Below are positions 52,840 to 63,273 of a stretch of 64,000 nucleotides of DNA, piece after piece. The notes beneath the pieces were generated by a model. The model saw only the letters and a program-made list of their open reading frames with translations, did not search any database and was not told the origin of the DNA. Numbering within the stretch: the first letter of the stretch is position 1; every line of letters starts with the position of its first letter. Origin of the DNA: Neiella marina (GTDB taxonomy: Bacteria; Pseudomonadota; Gammaproteobacteria; Enterobacterales; Neiellaceae); assembly GCF_002165625.1 (NCBI RefSeq), contig NZ_NGNS01000019.1:28113-92112 (forward strand), given 5' to 3'. The translations under genes and the position numbers were made by a program.

Positions 52840-54192
52840 CTACGGTTTTTCCATTCCGTACTTGTCAATCAAAGCATACAATGTGGGTCGTGTCACGCCT
52901 AATAATTCAGCAGCTTTCGACATATTGCCCTCTGACCGAGTAATTGCCCTTGAAATAGCTTGGCTTTCGGCAGCTTCTCGAACTTGTCTTAGATTCAATG
53001 GTTGCTGCTCAACCTGTTGGCTAGAGGGCATCAGAGCCAAGTCTAGCTCCGTCACTTGTTTGCCATCGGCCATGATCACGGCGGACTTAATCTTATTTTG
53101 TAGCTCTCGAATGTTGCCGGGCCAGTGATGGGCCATGAGCGCACTATTGGCTACCTCAGAAAAACCGGTGATTTTACGACCAAATTGTTGGCTGAAGCTC
53201 TGAAGAAAGGCTCTGGAGAGCAGTAAAATATCCTCTCCGCGTTCGCGAAGTGGCGGGATGTTGATGGTCACTTCACTGATTCGGTAGAACAAGTCTTCAC
53301 GGAAGCTTTTCTCTGCAACCATTCCCTGTAAATTTTGGTGGGTGGCACACACCACTTTGACATCAACTGCTATCTCTTGACGCCCGCCAAGGCGCTCAAT
53401 CACTTTCTCTTGCAGGAATCGCAAGATCTTGGCTTGCAGTGGGTAAGGCATGTCGCCAATTTCATCGAGGAATAGGGTGCCGCCATTGGCACATTCGATT
53501 TTGCCTTTGGTTTGTTTGTGTGCGCCAGTGAATGCACCACGCTCAAAGCCAAACAATTCACTCTCGAGCAGCGTTTCAGGAATGGAGGCACAGTTGATAG
53601 CAATAAACGGTTTGTCAGCTCTTGGTCCGCGCTCATGAATGGCGCGAGCGAGCACTTCCTTACCGGTGCCGCTTTCACCCAGTAGTAATGTCGTTATTTC
53701 GGTGGGGGCAATTCGGTCGACCATCCGGCTAACTTGTTGAACTTGCGGACTGTTGCCAATAAAGCCGTTGTTATCAAGGGAAGAGCTGCGTAAGCGATCA
53801 TTCTCTTGCTCTATGCCAGCGACAAAAAAAGCTCTCGACACAATAATATTTAGCGTATCGGCATCGATTGGTTTTTGGTAGAAATCCAATGCACCCATAG
53901 AGATGGCTTTAAGTGCGTTGTCTTTGTCGTCATTGCCAGTGATGACAATCACTTTGGTTTTCGGCGCTAGCTCTAGTATTTCTTTCAGCGTGGCAAGGCC
54001 TTCACTAGCATTGGCTTCGTCAGGCGGGAGGCCTAAATCCAGTGTAACGACTTTCGGCTCGTATCGGCGTAATGCGGCGATTGCTGATTCACGATCGCCT
54101 GCAACAACGACTTCATTGTCGGTGAATGTCCATTTCAACTGTTTTTGGATGCCGGGATCATCTTCCACAACAAGCAACGGGTCCATTGACAT
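52840..54192 (-). CDS. prsR: PrsR, PEP-CTERM-box response regulator (sigma-54 dependent)
   Basis: 450 aa. Receiver domain with VVEDD and phosphoacceptor Asp52 (VVTLDLGLP), AAA+ domain with GESGTGKE (172-179) and GAFTGA (219-224, the sigma-54 contact loop), and a C-terminal Fis-type helix-turn-helix ([23 protein letters not shown]). It activates sigma-54 promoters of PEP-CTERM genes. The frame begins at a TTG at 54210, but ATG 54192 has AAGGA eight bases upstream. The histidine kinase gene lies just upstream (29 bp). Confidence 0.95.
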   Translation of the reverse strand: MSMDPLLVVEDDPGIQKQLKWTFTDNEVVVAGDRESAIAALRRYEPKVVTLDLGLPPDEANASEGLATLKEILELAPKTKVIVITGNDDKDNALKAISMGALDFYQKPIDADTLNIIVSRAFFVAGIEQENDRLRSSSLDNNGFIGNSPQVQQVSRMVDRIAPTEITTLLLGESGTGKEVLARAIHERGPRADKPFIAINCASIPETLLESELFGFERGAFTGAHKQTKGKIECANGGTLFLDEIGDMPYPLQAKILRFLQEKVIERLGGRQEIAVDVKVVCATHQNLQGMVAEKSFREDLFYRISEVTINIPPLRERGEDILLLSRAFLQSFSQQFGRKITGFSEVANSALMAHHWPGNIRELQNKIKSAVIMADGKQVTELDLALMPSSQQVEQQPLNLRQVREAAESQAISRAITRSEGNMSKAAELLGVTRPTLYALIDKYGMEKP

Positions 54193-54220
54193 CGTCCATT
54201 TCCTTATCAATTTGTGAGCA

Positions 54221-56272
54221 TTATGCTTGGTTCGAATTGGGCTGTATAGGGATTGTCATGACAAATTCGGTGCCAACGCCAACATTACTAGTAACACTGA
54301 GGTGGCCTTGAAGCTGCTCAACGAACTTCTTCGCGTCATAGGCGCCAATGCCCATACCGGCGTTACCCTTGGTTGTATCGAATGGCTTGAATAAGCGTGT
54401 GCTGATGAACTCTGGCGTCATGCCCTGGCCGGTATCTTTTACCGAAATATGGAGTTCATCGGGACTGGCGGTCAGCGATAGCTCGATGGAACCTGAGTCC
54501 TGAGTAGCATCCTGAGCGTTTTGTACCAAATGGCTCAGTACATTTTCAAATCGTTCTTGGTTTGCTGTTAGTGCAACTGAGTTTAACGTCGTTGAAAATA
54601 ACGGATTTGGCATTCTTGCCTGACAGCTTTCGATCACGGCTCGAATACTTGATACTGCGTCAAAAGAGCGTTGATTCTCGCCTTCAATGCGTTTTTGGCG
54701 AAGCTGCTCCAGCATCCGGTTTAATCGGTTTGATGCATCTTCGACTGTAGCAAAGGCATCATCGACAAAGTCTGGATTATGCTTATGTCGCTCCGCGTTT
54801 CGGGTTAACAATTGCAGCTGTGCTAAGACATTCTTTAAGTCATGGACCAGAAAAGCAGACATTCGATTGAAAGTGTCGAACTGTTGGCTTTCAGCCAGTG
54901 CCATATTGGCTTGCTGGAGTTTTAGGTGAACGGTTAACTGGCGCGCGATGACTTTCATCAGGTCGCGATCTTCCCAGTCGATGTTCTCACTGCTTTGTGG
55001 TTGCGAGAGCAAACAAACGGCGTCGACACCGGCGCCTTTATCAAGAGGCACAATTAAGCGGTACGGCGCAAGCGCTGCGATTGTGTTGCCATCAAGCTCA
55101 AATGGCAGGTGTTCATCGGGTGATTTGAATTCTTCGACGTCGAGGATCCAATCATGTTGAATGACCAGCGGAGCAACTTGATTGATGGTCGTATGGAGTG
55201 CTTGTTGGTTGGTTAGTTGTTGCGATCCAATCTGCGCAAGGATCTGAAACTCTTTACCTGTTTTGACTGCCAAGATTGCTTGTTCACTGGCAAATGGCTG
55301 CGCCATCGCTTGTATCGCGACTTGCGGCAATGAATTAACGTCATGGCTAAATACATCGGCAAACTTCATCCACTCATCACGATATTCATACTTATTGGCA
55401 AAAAAGTGTTTAGCGATAAAGACTTTGACGCGCCTTCTCAGCCGATCTGACAAGAACAAACTGGCCAATACCAAGCCACCTAAAGCGAAGAATGCGATTT
55501 GGGCGAGCCCACCCCAGCTACCTCCCATGTAGCGAATGTAATAGCCCGCTAATGCCATCAGCACCAGATAGCCGCCTGCCGCCATCAACAAGGTGCTATG
55601 AAAAATAATCTCACGAGAGACAAAAACTCGAGTTGACCAATGTTGCGAGCGGCGAGCCGTTAACAAGATCAATGGTGTCGCTGCGGTATGCAGCCAACCG
55701 CGTACGCTCCAGAATTCGATAGGCAGCGATTGTGCTAGGGCAGCATTGGAAAACAACACAAAATCAAAAACAAAAACCATGCCTAAGCCAAGGCAAAGCG
55801 GTTTGATCGCCCACTTTTGCTCAGGCAATGTTTGCCGATACAAATGCTCAATCAACCATAAGGCTAATACCGGTTGCACTAAGTGCAGGGTTAAAAAAGT
55901 ACTGGCTGACATCCAGCCAACTTGGTGTTGAAACAGCTCCGCGATGGCGGTAAAGACAAGAACTAGAGCAACAACTGTTCGCGGCAATGGCGTGAACAAA
56001 TCCCGCCATCGTTGCGATTCCGATAATGCTGAGGTGAGCAGTAGCAGCCAAACACCGTTTTTGATGGTATCTATTGCAAGCACTAGGTGAAGTGACATGC
56101 CATTGTATAGCTGGAGTGCAGCAATGGCAGACCATATTGCCGTCAATCCACATGCCAACAGCAAACAGCTTTTTGGCAACGAGCGTTGCCGAGTGGTCAG
56201 CACCAATAAGAATAAGAACAGAAAACTCAGCGCGGCTAATCCATAGCCCCACATACCAACGAGTTGACTCAT
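54221..56272 (-). CDS. prsK: PrsK, XrtA/PEP-CTERM system histidine kinase
   Basis: 683 aa. About nine N-terminal helices, then a GAF-like domain (about 310-470), the phosphorylation helix with FLVHDLKNVLAQLQLL (His of the HDLKN box), and the ATPase domain with NAQDAT, DTGQGM and GMGIGAYDAKKF. It phosphorylates PrsR in response to an unknown envelope cue. The frame runs to 56383, but ATG 56272 overlaps the stop of the RND pump gene as ATGA. This puts the kinase in the same transcript as an efflux pump. Confidence 0.93.
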   Translation of the reverse strand: MSQLVGMWGYGLAALSFLFLFLLVLTTRQRSLPKSCLLLACGLTAIWSAIAALQLYNGMSLHLVLAIDTIKNGVWLLLLTSALSESQRWRDLFTPLPRTVVALVLVFTAIAELFQHQVGWMSASTFLTLHLVQPVLALWLIEHLYRQTLPEQKWAIKPLCLGLGMVFVFDFVLFSNAALAQSLPIEFWSVRGWLHTAATPLILLTARRSQHWSTRVFVSREIIFHSTLLMAAGGYLVLMALAGYYIRYMGGSWGGLAQIAFFALGGLVLASLFLSDRLRRRVKVFIAKHFFANKYEYRDEWMKFADVFSHDVNSLPQVAIQAMAQPFASEQAILAVKTGKEFQILAQIGSQQLTNQQALHTTINQVAPLVIQHDWILDVEEFKSPDEHLPFELDGNTIAALAPYRLIVPLDKGAGVDAVCLLSQPQSSENIDWEDRDLMKVIARQLTVHLKLQQANMALAESQQFDTFNRMSAFLVHDLKNVLAQLQLLTRNAERHKHNPDFVDDAFATVEDASNRLNRMLEQLRQKRIEGENQRSFDAVSSIRAVIESCQARMPNPLFSTTLNSVALTANQERFENVLSHLVQNAQDATQDSGSIELSLTASPDELHISVKDTGQGMTPEFISTRLFKPFDTTKGNAGMGIGAYDAKKFVEQLQGHLSVTSNVGVGTEFVMTIPIQPNSNQA

Positions 56273-59200
56273 GCCTGATTTCTTCTCCGAACAACTAGAT
56301 ACGACAGTACTGGAACCACCAACAAACTGGACAGCGTTGACACCGCCAAACCACCAATAATCACCCAGCCCAACGGTGCCCAAAGTTTACCACCGAGCAA
56401 GGTCAGTGGCAGTAGCCCAACTATGGTGGTTAATGTGGTTAAGATAATTGGTGTAAGACGAGTTGCACTTGCAGCCACTACCGCATTCATTGCCGAGTGG
56501 CCCGCTCGCATGTTGTAGTTGACCGTATCAAGCAAAATAATGGCATTGTTGACAACAATACCAAATAAGCTGATCAGGCCGACAAATGCCATGATCGAAA
56601 AGCTAAAGCCAGTGAGGTACAAACAAGTCACAGCACCTGCAACTGCAAATGGAATGGAGGCAAAAATCACTACTGGTTGAACAATACTCTGAAACTGGAA
56701 TACTAGTAACGCAAAAATCCCCAAGCCGGCAATGAGCATGACATGGCTTAGCCCAGAGAAATTCTCATTGCGAGACTCTTCCTCTCCCCCAACTTCAAAC
56801 CGCACGCCAGCGGGCATCGGGTAGGCCTGGAGAAAATCTACTGCTTGCTTGGTCAGCTGTGCAACGCTAAAGCCCGCAGCTGCGTCGGCAGAGACTTTAC
56901 TGCTGCGAACCTTCTGGAAGTGGAAGAACTTGGGATGTCCTTCTTGCAGGTTTGCACTAACGAATTGATTGAGCGGTATTAGCTGGCCTTCTCGTGTTGT
57001 TACATCAACCTGTGCAAGCTCGTCAAAGCTAGGCGATAACCCTTTCACTTTAACGGGATAAGTGTCTCCTAGTTGATCTTTGAGAACGCCCACTTGGCTA
57101 CCCGTCAAAATCGTTTTCAAGGTCTGATCAAACTCGGCGACATCAACATTTGTTAGGGCTAAAACGTCGAACTGAATATTCAAGTCCAGCTCAATCTGCG
57201 CTTCACCTATGTCATTGCGAATGTTGACCACTCCCTCTGTGCTGCGCAAAAAGGCCTCTAAATCACGAGCTACAAGCCGGACTTTAGCCACATCGTCACC
57301 AATCAAACGGAGTGTAATTGGCGGATCAGTGACGGGGCCCTGCTGAAACTCTTTAACGGTGACATTTGCTAATGGAAAATCGGCGAACATGTCCCGCCAG
57401 TTGCCAATCAGTTGATTGACCTTGCTGTCATCATATGCAGCTAGCGTGATTAATAGTTGGGCGTAATTACTGTGGCCCCGGCGGGGAATTTCGTTGTAAT
57501 AAATCCGAGGGTTGGCATTACCAACGTTTATCGCGAGTGCTTCAACTCCCTCGGAATTGCGCAACATCTCAGCTACTTCATGGGCAATATCGTCCGTTTC
57601 ATGCAACGCCGTGTTCGGAGGCGCTTGAATATCGACAAGCAGCATCGGCTTCTCGGCTTTGGGAAACAAAGCGACGCCGATTTTGGGAAACAAACTGAAG
57701 CCAGCAATTAGCACCACTAAAGAGGCAGCTAAGGTCAGCCAACGGTAATTGAGTATTGGTACCAGTATGCGGTTGTATTGACTGAAGGCAAAATGATCGA
57801 CCAGGTTTTGTAGCGACCATTTCGGAGCCGCAGCGACCATCAGTTTGCTTGCCATTAATGGCGTCAGGGTGAGCGAGAGTAGCAATGAAACGATTAATAC
57901 CAAACTAACAGTCACTGGCATTGAGCGCATGAAATCACCGCTCGAGCTCTGCAACAGCAACATGGGCAGAAAGGCAAAGACCGTTGTTAATGTGCCAATG
58001 GTACTCGCGGCGCCTACTCGGCTCGCGCCGTGCTGAGCTGCTTCAATGGCCGAGCGATTGGAGCCAATGGAGCGGTGGACACTTTCTGTCACTACGATTG
58101 CGTCATCAACAAGCAAGCCAAGTGCAATAATCAACCCGACAATCGACATTTGCTCAAGGCCAAAGCCAGTCATGTCCAATAGGCCGATAGCAATAGCAAA
58201 CGACAATGGCACGGTAATTGTGATTAACAGTGACGCGCGTGGCCCGAGAAACAAAAAGGACAAAATGGCGACCAGAATTAACCCTTGGGCAAGATTCTCA
58301 AAGAAGCCGTTTACGCGAGTTTCAACACTATCTGATTGCCGGAAAACGCGTTCAACTATGAGCTCTTCACCGGCGACAAGCTGGAAGTCTTTGATTTCCT
58401 GTTCCAGTAGTTCAGTTAAGTCGAATATGTTGCCGCCCTCGGCTTGCTGCACCGTTAAGTACACTACTGGTTTGCCGTTGTAATACGCCAAATAGGTTGG
58501 CTCGTCCGATGCATAAGCAACATGAGCAACGTCGGATACTGTGATCGGCGAGTGGTCACCGCGAAGCACCACCGTGCGCCGCACTTCATCTAAGTTTTTG
58601 TAATTGCCACTAGCATTGACATTAAAACGTCGCTGACTGGCGTCAACGAATCCGGGGGTGATGTTGTCTGCCCGCGAAGTCAGTGCTTGTGATACCTGAT
58701 TGATGCTCAAGCCATATTGCTTGAGTCGTTCTGGCAATACCGAAACTTCGACGATTTGCTCGGGCAGCCCCCAACGCTCTGCTTTTCGAACTTCAGGGTG
58801 TTGCTCCAAACGTTTTTGCAGTTGTTCAGAGGCAACTGATACTGCTTTGTAGTCCATCGGTTGGGTCGACAACGCGTACTGCAAAATGCTAACGCTGGTT
58901 GGCGATGCTTTTTCAACAAACAGCTGAGTTTCTGGTGGTAAGCGATCACGCACATTTGCAATGGCGAGCTGAATATCGTCAAAGCCTTCATCGGGATCGG
59001 TGCCGTATATAAACGTCACCTCCATGCGCGTGCCGCCGTTGTGAATCGAGGTATCTATTTTTTTGATGTCCTCTAATTCAGCCACCGCTTGTTCTATCGG
59101 GTCAACGACAAGGGTCTCGACATCAAGGGGCGAAGCGCCTGGGTAGACTGCTTCGATCAATGTAATGGGCAAGTCGAATTGCGGATCTTCCGAGCGCGGC

Positions 59201-59295
59201 ATGCTGAAATAGGACATGACCCCCAGTGCAACCGCTAAAAAAACAATGATACAAGTGAATTGCGGCTTCCTTAATGCCGCATTAGGTAACCACAT
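56269..59295 (-). CDS. RND efflux pump permease (AcrB/HAE-like)
   Basis: 1008 aa, normal length. Start WLPNAALRKPQFTCIIVFLA with the first helix, two large periplasmic loops, and the second-half repeat LGIFALLVFQFQSIVQPVVI. GLIIALGLLVDDAIVVTESVHR contains the conserved TM4 Asp pair needed for proton transport. The partner adaptor is encoded 2 bp upstream; no outer-membrane channel gene is here, so a TolC-like protein from elsewhere would be used. prsK is coupled to its stop. Substrate unknown. Confidence 0.94.
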   Translation of the reverse strand: MWLPNAALRKPQFTCIIVFLAVALGVMSYFSMPRSEDPQFDLPITLIEAVYPGASPLDVETLVVDPIEQAVAELEDIKKIDTSIHNGGTRMEVTFIYGTDPDEGFDDIQLAIANVRDRLPPETQLFVEKASPTSVSILQYALSTQPMDYKAVSVASEQLQKRLEQHPEVRKAERWGLPEQIVEVSVLPERLKQYGLSINQVSQALTSRADNITPGFVDASQRRFNVNASGNYKNLDEVRRTVVLRGDHSPITVSDVAHVAYASDEPTYLAYYNGKPVVYLTVQQAEGGNIFDLTELLEQEIKDFQLVAGEELIVERVFRQSDSVETRVNGFFENLAQGLILVAILSFLFLGPRASLLITITVPLSFAIAIGLLDMTGFGLEQMSIVGLIIALGLLVDDAIVVTESVHRSIGSNRSAIEAAQHGASRVGAASTIGTLTTVFAFLPMLLLQSSSGDFMRSMPVTVSLVLIVSLLLSLTLTPLMASKLMVAAAPKWSLQNLVDHFAFSQYNRILVPILNYRWLTLAASLVVLIAGFSLFPKIGVALFPKAEKPMLLVDIQAPPNTALHETDDIAHEVAEMLRNSEGVEALAINVGNANPRIYYNEIPRRGHSNYAQLLITLAAYDDSKVNQLIGNWRDMFADFPLANVTVKEFQQGPVTDPPITLRLIGDDVAKVRLVARDLEAFLRSTEGVVNIRNDIGEAQIELDLNIQFDVLALTNVDVAEFDQTLKTILTGSQVGVLKDQLGDTYPVKVKGLSPSFDELAQVDVTTREGQLIPLNQFVSANLQEGHPKFFHFQKVRSSKVSADAAAGFSVAQLTKQAVDFLQAYPMPAGVRFEVGGEEESRNENFSGLSHVMLIAGLGIFALLVFQFQSIVQPVVIFASIPFAVAGAVTCLYLTGFSFSIMAFVGLISLFGIVVNNAIILLDTVNYNMRAGHSAMNAVVAASATRLTPIILTTLTTIVGLLPLTLLGGKLWAPLGWVIIGGLAVSTLSSLLVVPVLSYLVVRRRNQA

Positions 59296-59297
59296 GG

Positions 59298-60314
59298 CTA
59301 TTGCTCCAACTGATTGAGCAGGCGATCCCAGCCTCTGGTTACGACGCGTATTTGATTGTCAGTCGCAGGGATGTAGATAGATTGTTGGTCCATATGAATG
59401 ATGGGGAACTGGCGTAGCTCATAACCATTACCCGAATCGATGACAAAACTTGCTTCTCCGTTTGTCACTGCGGCCAGTGCAACGATTGGAATACGATAAC
59501 TGGGTTGTTGTCGGGTAACGCCAATTGACGCTTGTACCCATTGCCCTGGTAATGCTCGCCTTTGGTCAAAATCAACGGCAATTTCGACTTCATACAGTCC
59601 TGTGCTGGCATCAGCAATAGCGCTGATGGCAATAATTTTTCCGTTGAATGTCTGTTGCTCGGGAGTACTGATCACAACGGGCATTTGCAATTCGACCTGA
59701 GAAATCTCGTTCTGTGTCAGATTGAGTCGAACGACTAAGTTCTTGGCATCAGTTGATGCAACTGAAAAAACCGGAGAGCCCGAAGACACTTGCTCTCCCG
59801 GCTGCACTAAACGCGATACCACGACCGCGTCAAAAGGCACAATAATGGTGGCTTTATTGATATCGTAATCAATCTGTTCCATTTCACTTTGCGCTTGTAC
59901 TGCATCAGTCTCAGCTTGTTCAAGAAAGTCTTTTGATACCGTCTTTTCCCGGTAAAGTTGACGAGCTCGCTGCAAGTCTTGTTGAGACTTTTGATGGCGC
60001 GCTGTGATGCTGGACTTGGTCGCCATTAAATCGGTCAACTCAATGGTAGCAATAGTATCGCCAGCATAGATACGTTGGCCCGAATCGGCGTAGAGAATGT
60101 CAACAAAGCCCGGAGTTTTGAAGGACAGGTTGGTGATGTAACGGAAATCGATGCGCCCAGTTCGATTGATCTCGATATGAAAGGGCTCTGAATGAATCAC
60201 TTGGCTCTGACTTGGCATATTATCCGGGCCAGCGAACACCGGCATCGCTGATACCCAAACCAGCAGAGTGACGCGAAACACGACTTTTAGTGTGGAAGTC
60301 AGGGGAGACAACAC
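59298..60314 (-). CDS. RND efflux periplasmic adaptor (membrane fusion protein)
   Basis: 338 aa, GTG start with AAGGA-type sequence upstream. Signal peptide LLVWVSAMPVFAG, then barrel-sandwich halves (GFVDILYADSGQRIYAGDTIATIE and ATIIVPFDAVVVSRLVQPGEQV), a short helical hairpin (ARQLYREKTVSKDFLEQAE) and a beta-barrel (VVISTPEQQTFNGKIIAISA). The family links the pump to the outer membrane. It is the first gene of the four-gene run ending in prsR, and divergent from murB. Confidence 0.92.
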   Translation of the reverse strand: MLSPLTSTLKVVFRVTLLVWVSAMPVFAGPDNMPSQSQVIHSEPFHIEINRTGRIDFRYITNLSFKTPGFVDILYADSGQRIYAGDTIATIELTDLMATKSSITARHQKSQQDLQRARQLYREKTVSKDFLEQAETDAVQAQSEMEQIDYDINKATIIVPFDAVVVSRLVQPGEQVSSGSPVFSVASTDAKNLVVRLNLTQNEISQVELQMPVVISTPEQQTFNGKIIAISAIADASTGLYEVEIAVDFDQRRALPGQWVQASIGVTRQQPSYRIPIVALAAVTNGEASFVIDSGNGYELRQFPIIHMDQQSIYIPATDNQIRVVTRGWDRLLNQLEQ

Positions 60315-60438
60315 GGTCCTGTCCTTGGTGATTTAATATCCATTGAGTCTACACCAAGATGCGATAGAGAGAAGAGCAATCTGTGATAACAACATGAAAG
60401 CCCGAGGACTTTTTAGCTGATGCGAGACTAAAAGCCGG

Positions 60439-60444
60439 TATAAT
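60439..60444 (+). promoter_or_regulatory. TATAAT -10-like element before murB
   Basis: A perfect TATAAT overlaps the first in-frame ATG of the murB frame (60443). No good -35 is present. If used, transcription starts near 60451 and translation must begin further on, supporting the TTG at 60476. Confidence 0.35.
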
Positions 60445-60475
60445 GCTGGCACTGTTTCTTGTGAGTGTGTTTACC

Positions 60476-61519
60476 TTGTCCCAGCCTTCGCCTTTGAACT
60501 TGCAGCCTTATCATACATTTGGCCTGCCTCAGACGGCCTGCAGTCTTCATCTTGTTTCTGATCTCCATCAATTGCAGACACTCCGCGCAGAATTGAAACA
60601 ACGACCCTATTGGCTTGGAGAAGGGGCGAATACCATCTTCGTTGAGCCGATCCTGCGTCCTATTGTTAAACTCACTGCGCAGCAAGTGACCATCGAATCT
60701 CGCTCAGCGTCAGTGTGTTGTCATATCGAAGCAGGAAAAGATTGGCATCAACTAGTGGCCGAGTTAACAGGTCAAGGGATTGGCGGAATCGAAAATTTGG
60801 CGTTAATTCCTGGGACCGTCGGCGCAGCCCCGATACAGAATATTGGCGCATACGGTGTCGAGTTGGCGGATTTCTGTATTTATGTCGACGTGTTTGACTG
60901 GTCTACCGGCGAGCAGCGCCGACTCGAAGCCGATGAATGTCAATTCAGCTATCGCCATTCAGTGTTCAAAACCGACGCCGCAACGAATTGGTTGATTACT
61001 GCCGTGGGACTGGAACTGCCAAAGCCATGGCGGCCGAAGCTCACTTATGGTGGCTTGGAACAGTTGGCGAAAGAACAAAGCTTGACGCCTCAGCAAGTCA
61101 TGGCACAGGTCATCGCGGTGCGCCAAGCGAAATTGCCAGATCCAGCGCAGTTGGGCAATGCCGGTAGCTTTTTTAAAAACCCGACAATCTCAAATGAGCA
61201 AGCAAGTCGTTTGCTTGCGCACCACCCCAATATGCCACACTTTACCGTTTCAGACGGTATCAAAGTACCTGCAGCTTGGTTAATTGACCAACTCGGTTGG
61301 AAGGGCAAAGCGGTCGGCGGTGCTGCCGTTCATGACAACCAAGCCTTAGTGATCATTAATCGAGGTAGCGCTGAAGTGGCGGATGTCATATCGCTTGCAT
61401 GGCGCATTAAGCAGCAGGTTCAACAAAGCTATGATATCGAGTTGGTACCGGAAGTCCGCTTCCTTGGCGCCAACGAAGAGCTGACTTTGGAGCAGGCGTA
61501 TGCGCAAACCCACCTTTGA
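60476..61519 (+). CDS. murB: UDP-N-acetylenolpyruvoylglucosamine reductase
   Basis: 347 aa from TTG 60476, near the E. coli length. LGEGANTIF, IGGIENLALIPGTVGAAPIQN and IGAYGVEL form the FAD-binding region; GNAGSFFKNP carries the catalytic serine and LVPEVRFLG the late glutamate. It is a type I enzyme, reducing the enolpyruvyl group with NADPH to give UDP-MurNAc. The frame is open from ATG 60443, but that adds a hydrophobic MLALFLVSVFT unlike MurB, and the -10 overlaps that ATG. The next gene begins 20 bp before its stop. Confidence 0.93.
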   Translation: MSQPSPLNLQPYHTFGLPQTACSLHLVSDLHQLQTLRAELKQRPYWLGEGANTIFVEPILRPIVKLTAQQVTIESRSASVCCHIEAGKDWHQLVAELTGQGIGGIENLALIPGTVGAAPIQNIGAYGVELADFCIYVDVFDWSTGEQRRLEADECQFSYRHSVFKTDAATNWLITAVGLELPKPWRPKLTYGGLEQLAKEQSLTPQQVMAQVIAVRQAKLPDPAQLGNAGSFFKNPTISNEQASRLLAHHPNMPHFTVSDGIKVPAAWLIDQLGWKGKAVGGAAVHDNQALVIINRGSAEVADVISLAWRIKQQVQQSYDIELVPEVRFLGANEELTLEQAYAQTHL

Positions 61520-62495
61520 AAGCAAGCGCGCAATTTTACAACAGTTGAGTGCCGATAACTTTGTTTCTGGCACTGACTTGGCAGCTCGCTTACAGATCAG
61601 TCGTTCAGCCATTGCCCGCCACATATCGGAGTTGCAAGATCTGGGGGTCGATATTTATGTGGTCAAGGGAAGAGGTTACAAGCTTGGTGCTCGCTTGGAT
61701 TTAATTGAGTCCGAAGTCCTCGCAATGCTCATCGATGATTGGCGACCACAGGACGCTGAGCTGCATGTGTATCCTCTGATTGATTCAACCAACCAATTTT
61801 GGCTTGACCGTCATCCTCAGCAGCCGCCTTCTGCCAGCGTATGTTTTGCTGAATGCCAGAGTGCCGGGCGAGGGCGACGAGGCCGCAGTTGGCAATCGCC
61901 TTTTGGTGGCGCCCTGTATTGTTCTGTGTGGTGGCGCTCCGACAATAATTTATCGGAGCTAATGGGGCTCAGCGTGGCTATTGGTTTGGCATTGACACGT
62001 TGGCTGGTCGATTTGGGAGTGCCAGCGCAAGTGAAGTGGCCCAATGACATCTATATCAAGCAGAAGAAAGTTGCTGGTATTTTAGTTGAGTTGGAATCCG
62101 GTAAAGATGGCAAAGGCTCGGCAGTGGTCGGTGTCGGTTTGAACATTAAGTTGCCCGATTCAGTTTCCGCAAATATTGATCAACCTTGGACCGATTTGAG
62201 TCAGTGGTTAGTGCCATTACCGGCCCGAACCCAGCTAGCAGCCGGCCTTTATCAAGCGCTTGTTGAGTGTTTACAGCGATTTGAAGCGGGTGGTTTGCAG
62301 CAGTGTCTGGCCGATTGGCCGAAGCACGATGTTTATGCGGATAAAGCCATTCGTCTGCAAATGGGCGATCATCAGGTAGCAGGAATTTGTCGCGGCGTTG
62401 ATGGTCAGGGGGCGTTGGTGATTGAAACCGGCGACGGTAGACGCAGTTTCTTTGGTGGCGAGATTAGCGTGAGGCCAGATCATGTTGTTGATTGA
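61500..62495 (+). CDS. birA: Bifunctional biotin ligase and biotin operon repressor
   Basis: 331 aa. N-terminal winged helix (GTDLAARLQISRSAIARHI), then the ligase domain with SAGRGRRGRSWQSP, the biotinyl-AMP loop, KWPNDIYIKQKKVAGILVELE with the catalytic lysines, and a C-terminal SH3-like domain (LVIETGDGRRSFFGGEISV). It biotinylates acetyl-CoA carboxylase carrier protein and represses biotin genes. It overlaps murB and coaX, forming a three-gene operon. Confidence 0.95.
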   Translation: MRKPTFESKRAILQQLSADNFVSGTDLAARLQISRSAIARHISELQDLGVDIYVVKGRGYKLGARLDLIESEVLAMLIDDWRPQDAELHVYPLIDSTNQFWLDRHPQQPPSASVCFAECQSAGRGRRGRSWQSPFGGALYCSVWWRSDNNLSELMGLSVAIGLALTRWLVDLGVPAQVKWPNDIYIKQKKVAGILVELESGKDGKGSAVVGVGLNIKLPDSVSANIDQPWTDLSQWLVPLPARTQLAAGLYQALVECLQRFEAGGLQQCLADWPKHDVYADKAIRLQMGDHQVAGICRGVDGQGALVIETGDGRRSFFGGEISVRPDHVVD

Positions 62496-63198
62496 TTTAG
62501 GCAACACCCGTGGCAAGTTAGTGATGGTCAGCAACGGTGAGTTGCAACCGTCAGTGTATTGGGATTACGACCACGACATCGTGTCACTGCTCAATCAGTT
62601 AAACCCTTCTGCTATATATATGGCATCAGTTGCGCCGCTTCGAATTGAACAACGAATCATTGACGCAGCTGTCGCTGCTGGAATTGCGATAAACCGGGTG
62701 ACAACAGAGGCAGAACGTTTTGGCGTTGTCAATGGCTACGACGATTATCACCAGATGGGCATTGATCGATGGTTAGCTATGATTGGTGCTCGCCAGCTGC
62801 GTAAGCAAGCATGTGTCGTGGTTGACGCTGGTACGGCGGTGACCATTGATGCGTTGGATCATCAAGGCCATCATCTTGGAGGGTGGATCATCCCTGGCTT
62901 GGCACTAATGACAACATCGTTGATGCAGCGCTCGGATAAGCTTAATGTGCCTGCCGCCGAATTCGGCGTCGGTTTTGGTTTTGCCACTGGTCAAGCGATT
63001 AGCCGCGGTGCGCTTCACGCTGTGGCAGGAGCCGTCGAACAAGCATGTGCTTTGGTTGCCGACAGCGTGACGCCAACTCCAATGGTCGTGGTGACCGGAG
63101 GTGATGCACAAACGGTAGCTGCGGCGTTATCAGCACCAACGCAAATTGTTCCTGATTTAGTCTTTAAAGGCCTACGGTGTTACGCCGAAGCTATCTGA
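62482..63198 (+). CDS. coaX: Type III pantothenate kinase
   Basis: 238 aa. MLLIDLGNTRGKLV (phosphate 1 loop), YDDYHQMGIDRWLAMIGA and VVDAGTAVTIDAL (phosphate 2 and catalytic Asp) and GGWIIPGLALM identify CoaX, which phosphorylates pantothenate as the first step to coenzyme A without feedback by CoA. ATG with GAGG seven bases upstream lies 14 bp before the birA stop. Confidence 0.94.
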   Translation: MLLIDLGNTRGKLVMVSNGELQPSVYWDYDHDIVSLLNQLNPSAIYMASVAPLRIEQRIIDAAVAAGIAINRVTTEAERFGVVNGYDDYHQMGIDRWLAMIGARQLRKQACVVVDAGTAVTIDALDHQGHHLGGWIIPGLALMTTSLMQRSDKLNVPAAEFGVGFGFATGQAISRGALHAVAGAVEQACALVADSVTPTPMVVVTGGDAQTVAAALSAPTQIVPDLVFKGLRCYAEAI

Positions 63199-63273
63199 AT
63201 GTCGCGAAATAGGGTGGTTTTGTACGAACTATGCGCAGTAATTCAGAAAATATCGGAAATATTGAAAAAGGTG

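Noticed and set aside
60443..60475. Hydrophobic start MLALFLVSVF of murB as a signal peptide
   Set aside because: MurB is cytoplasmic, the length fits better from TTG 60476, and a TATAAT overlaps the ATG.
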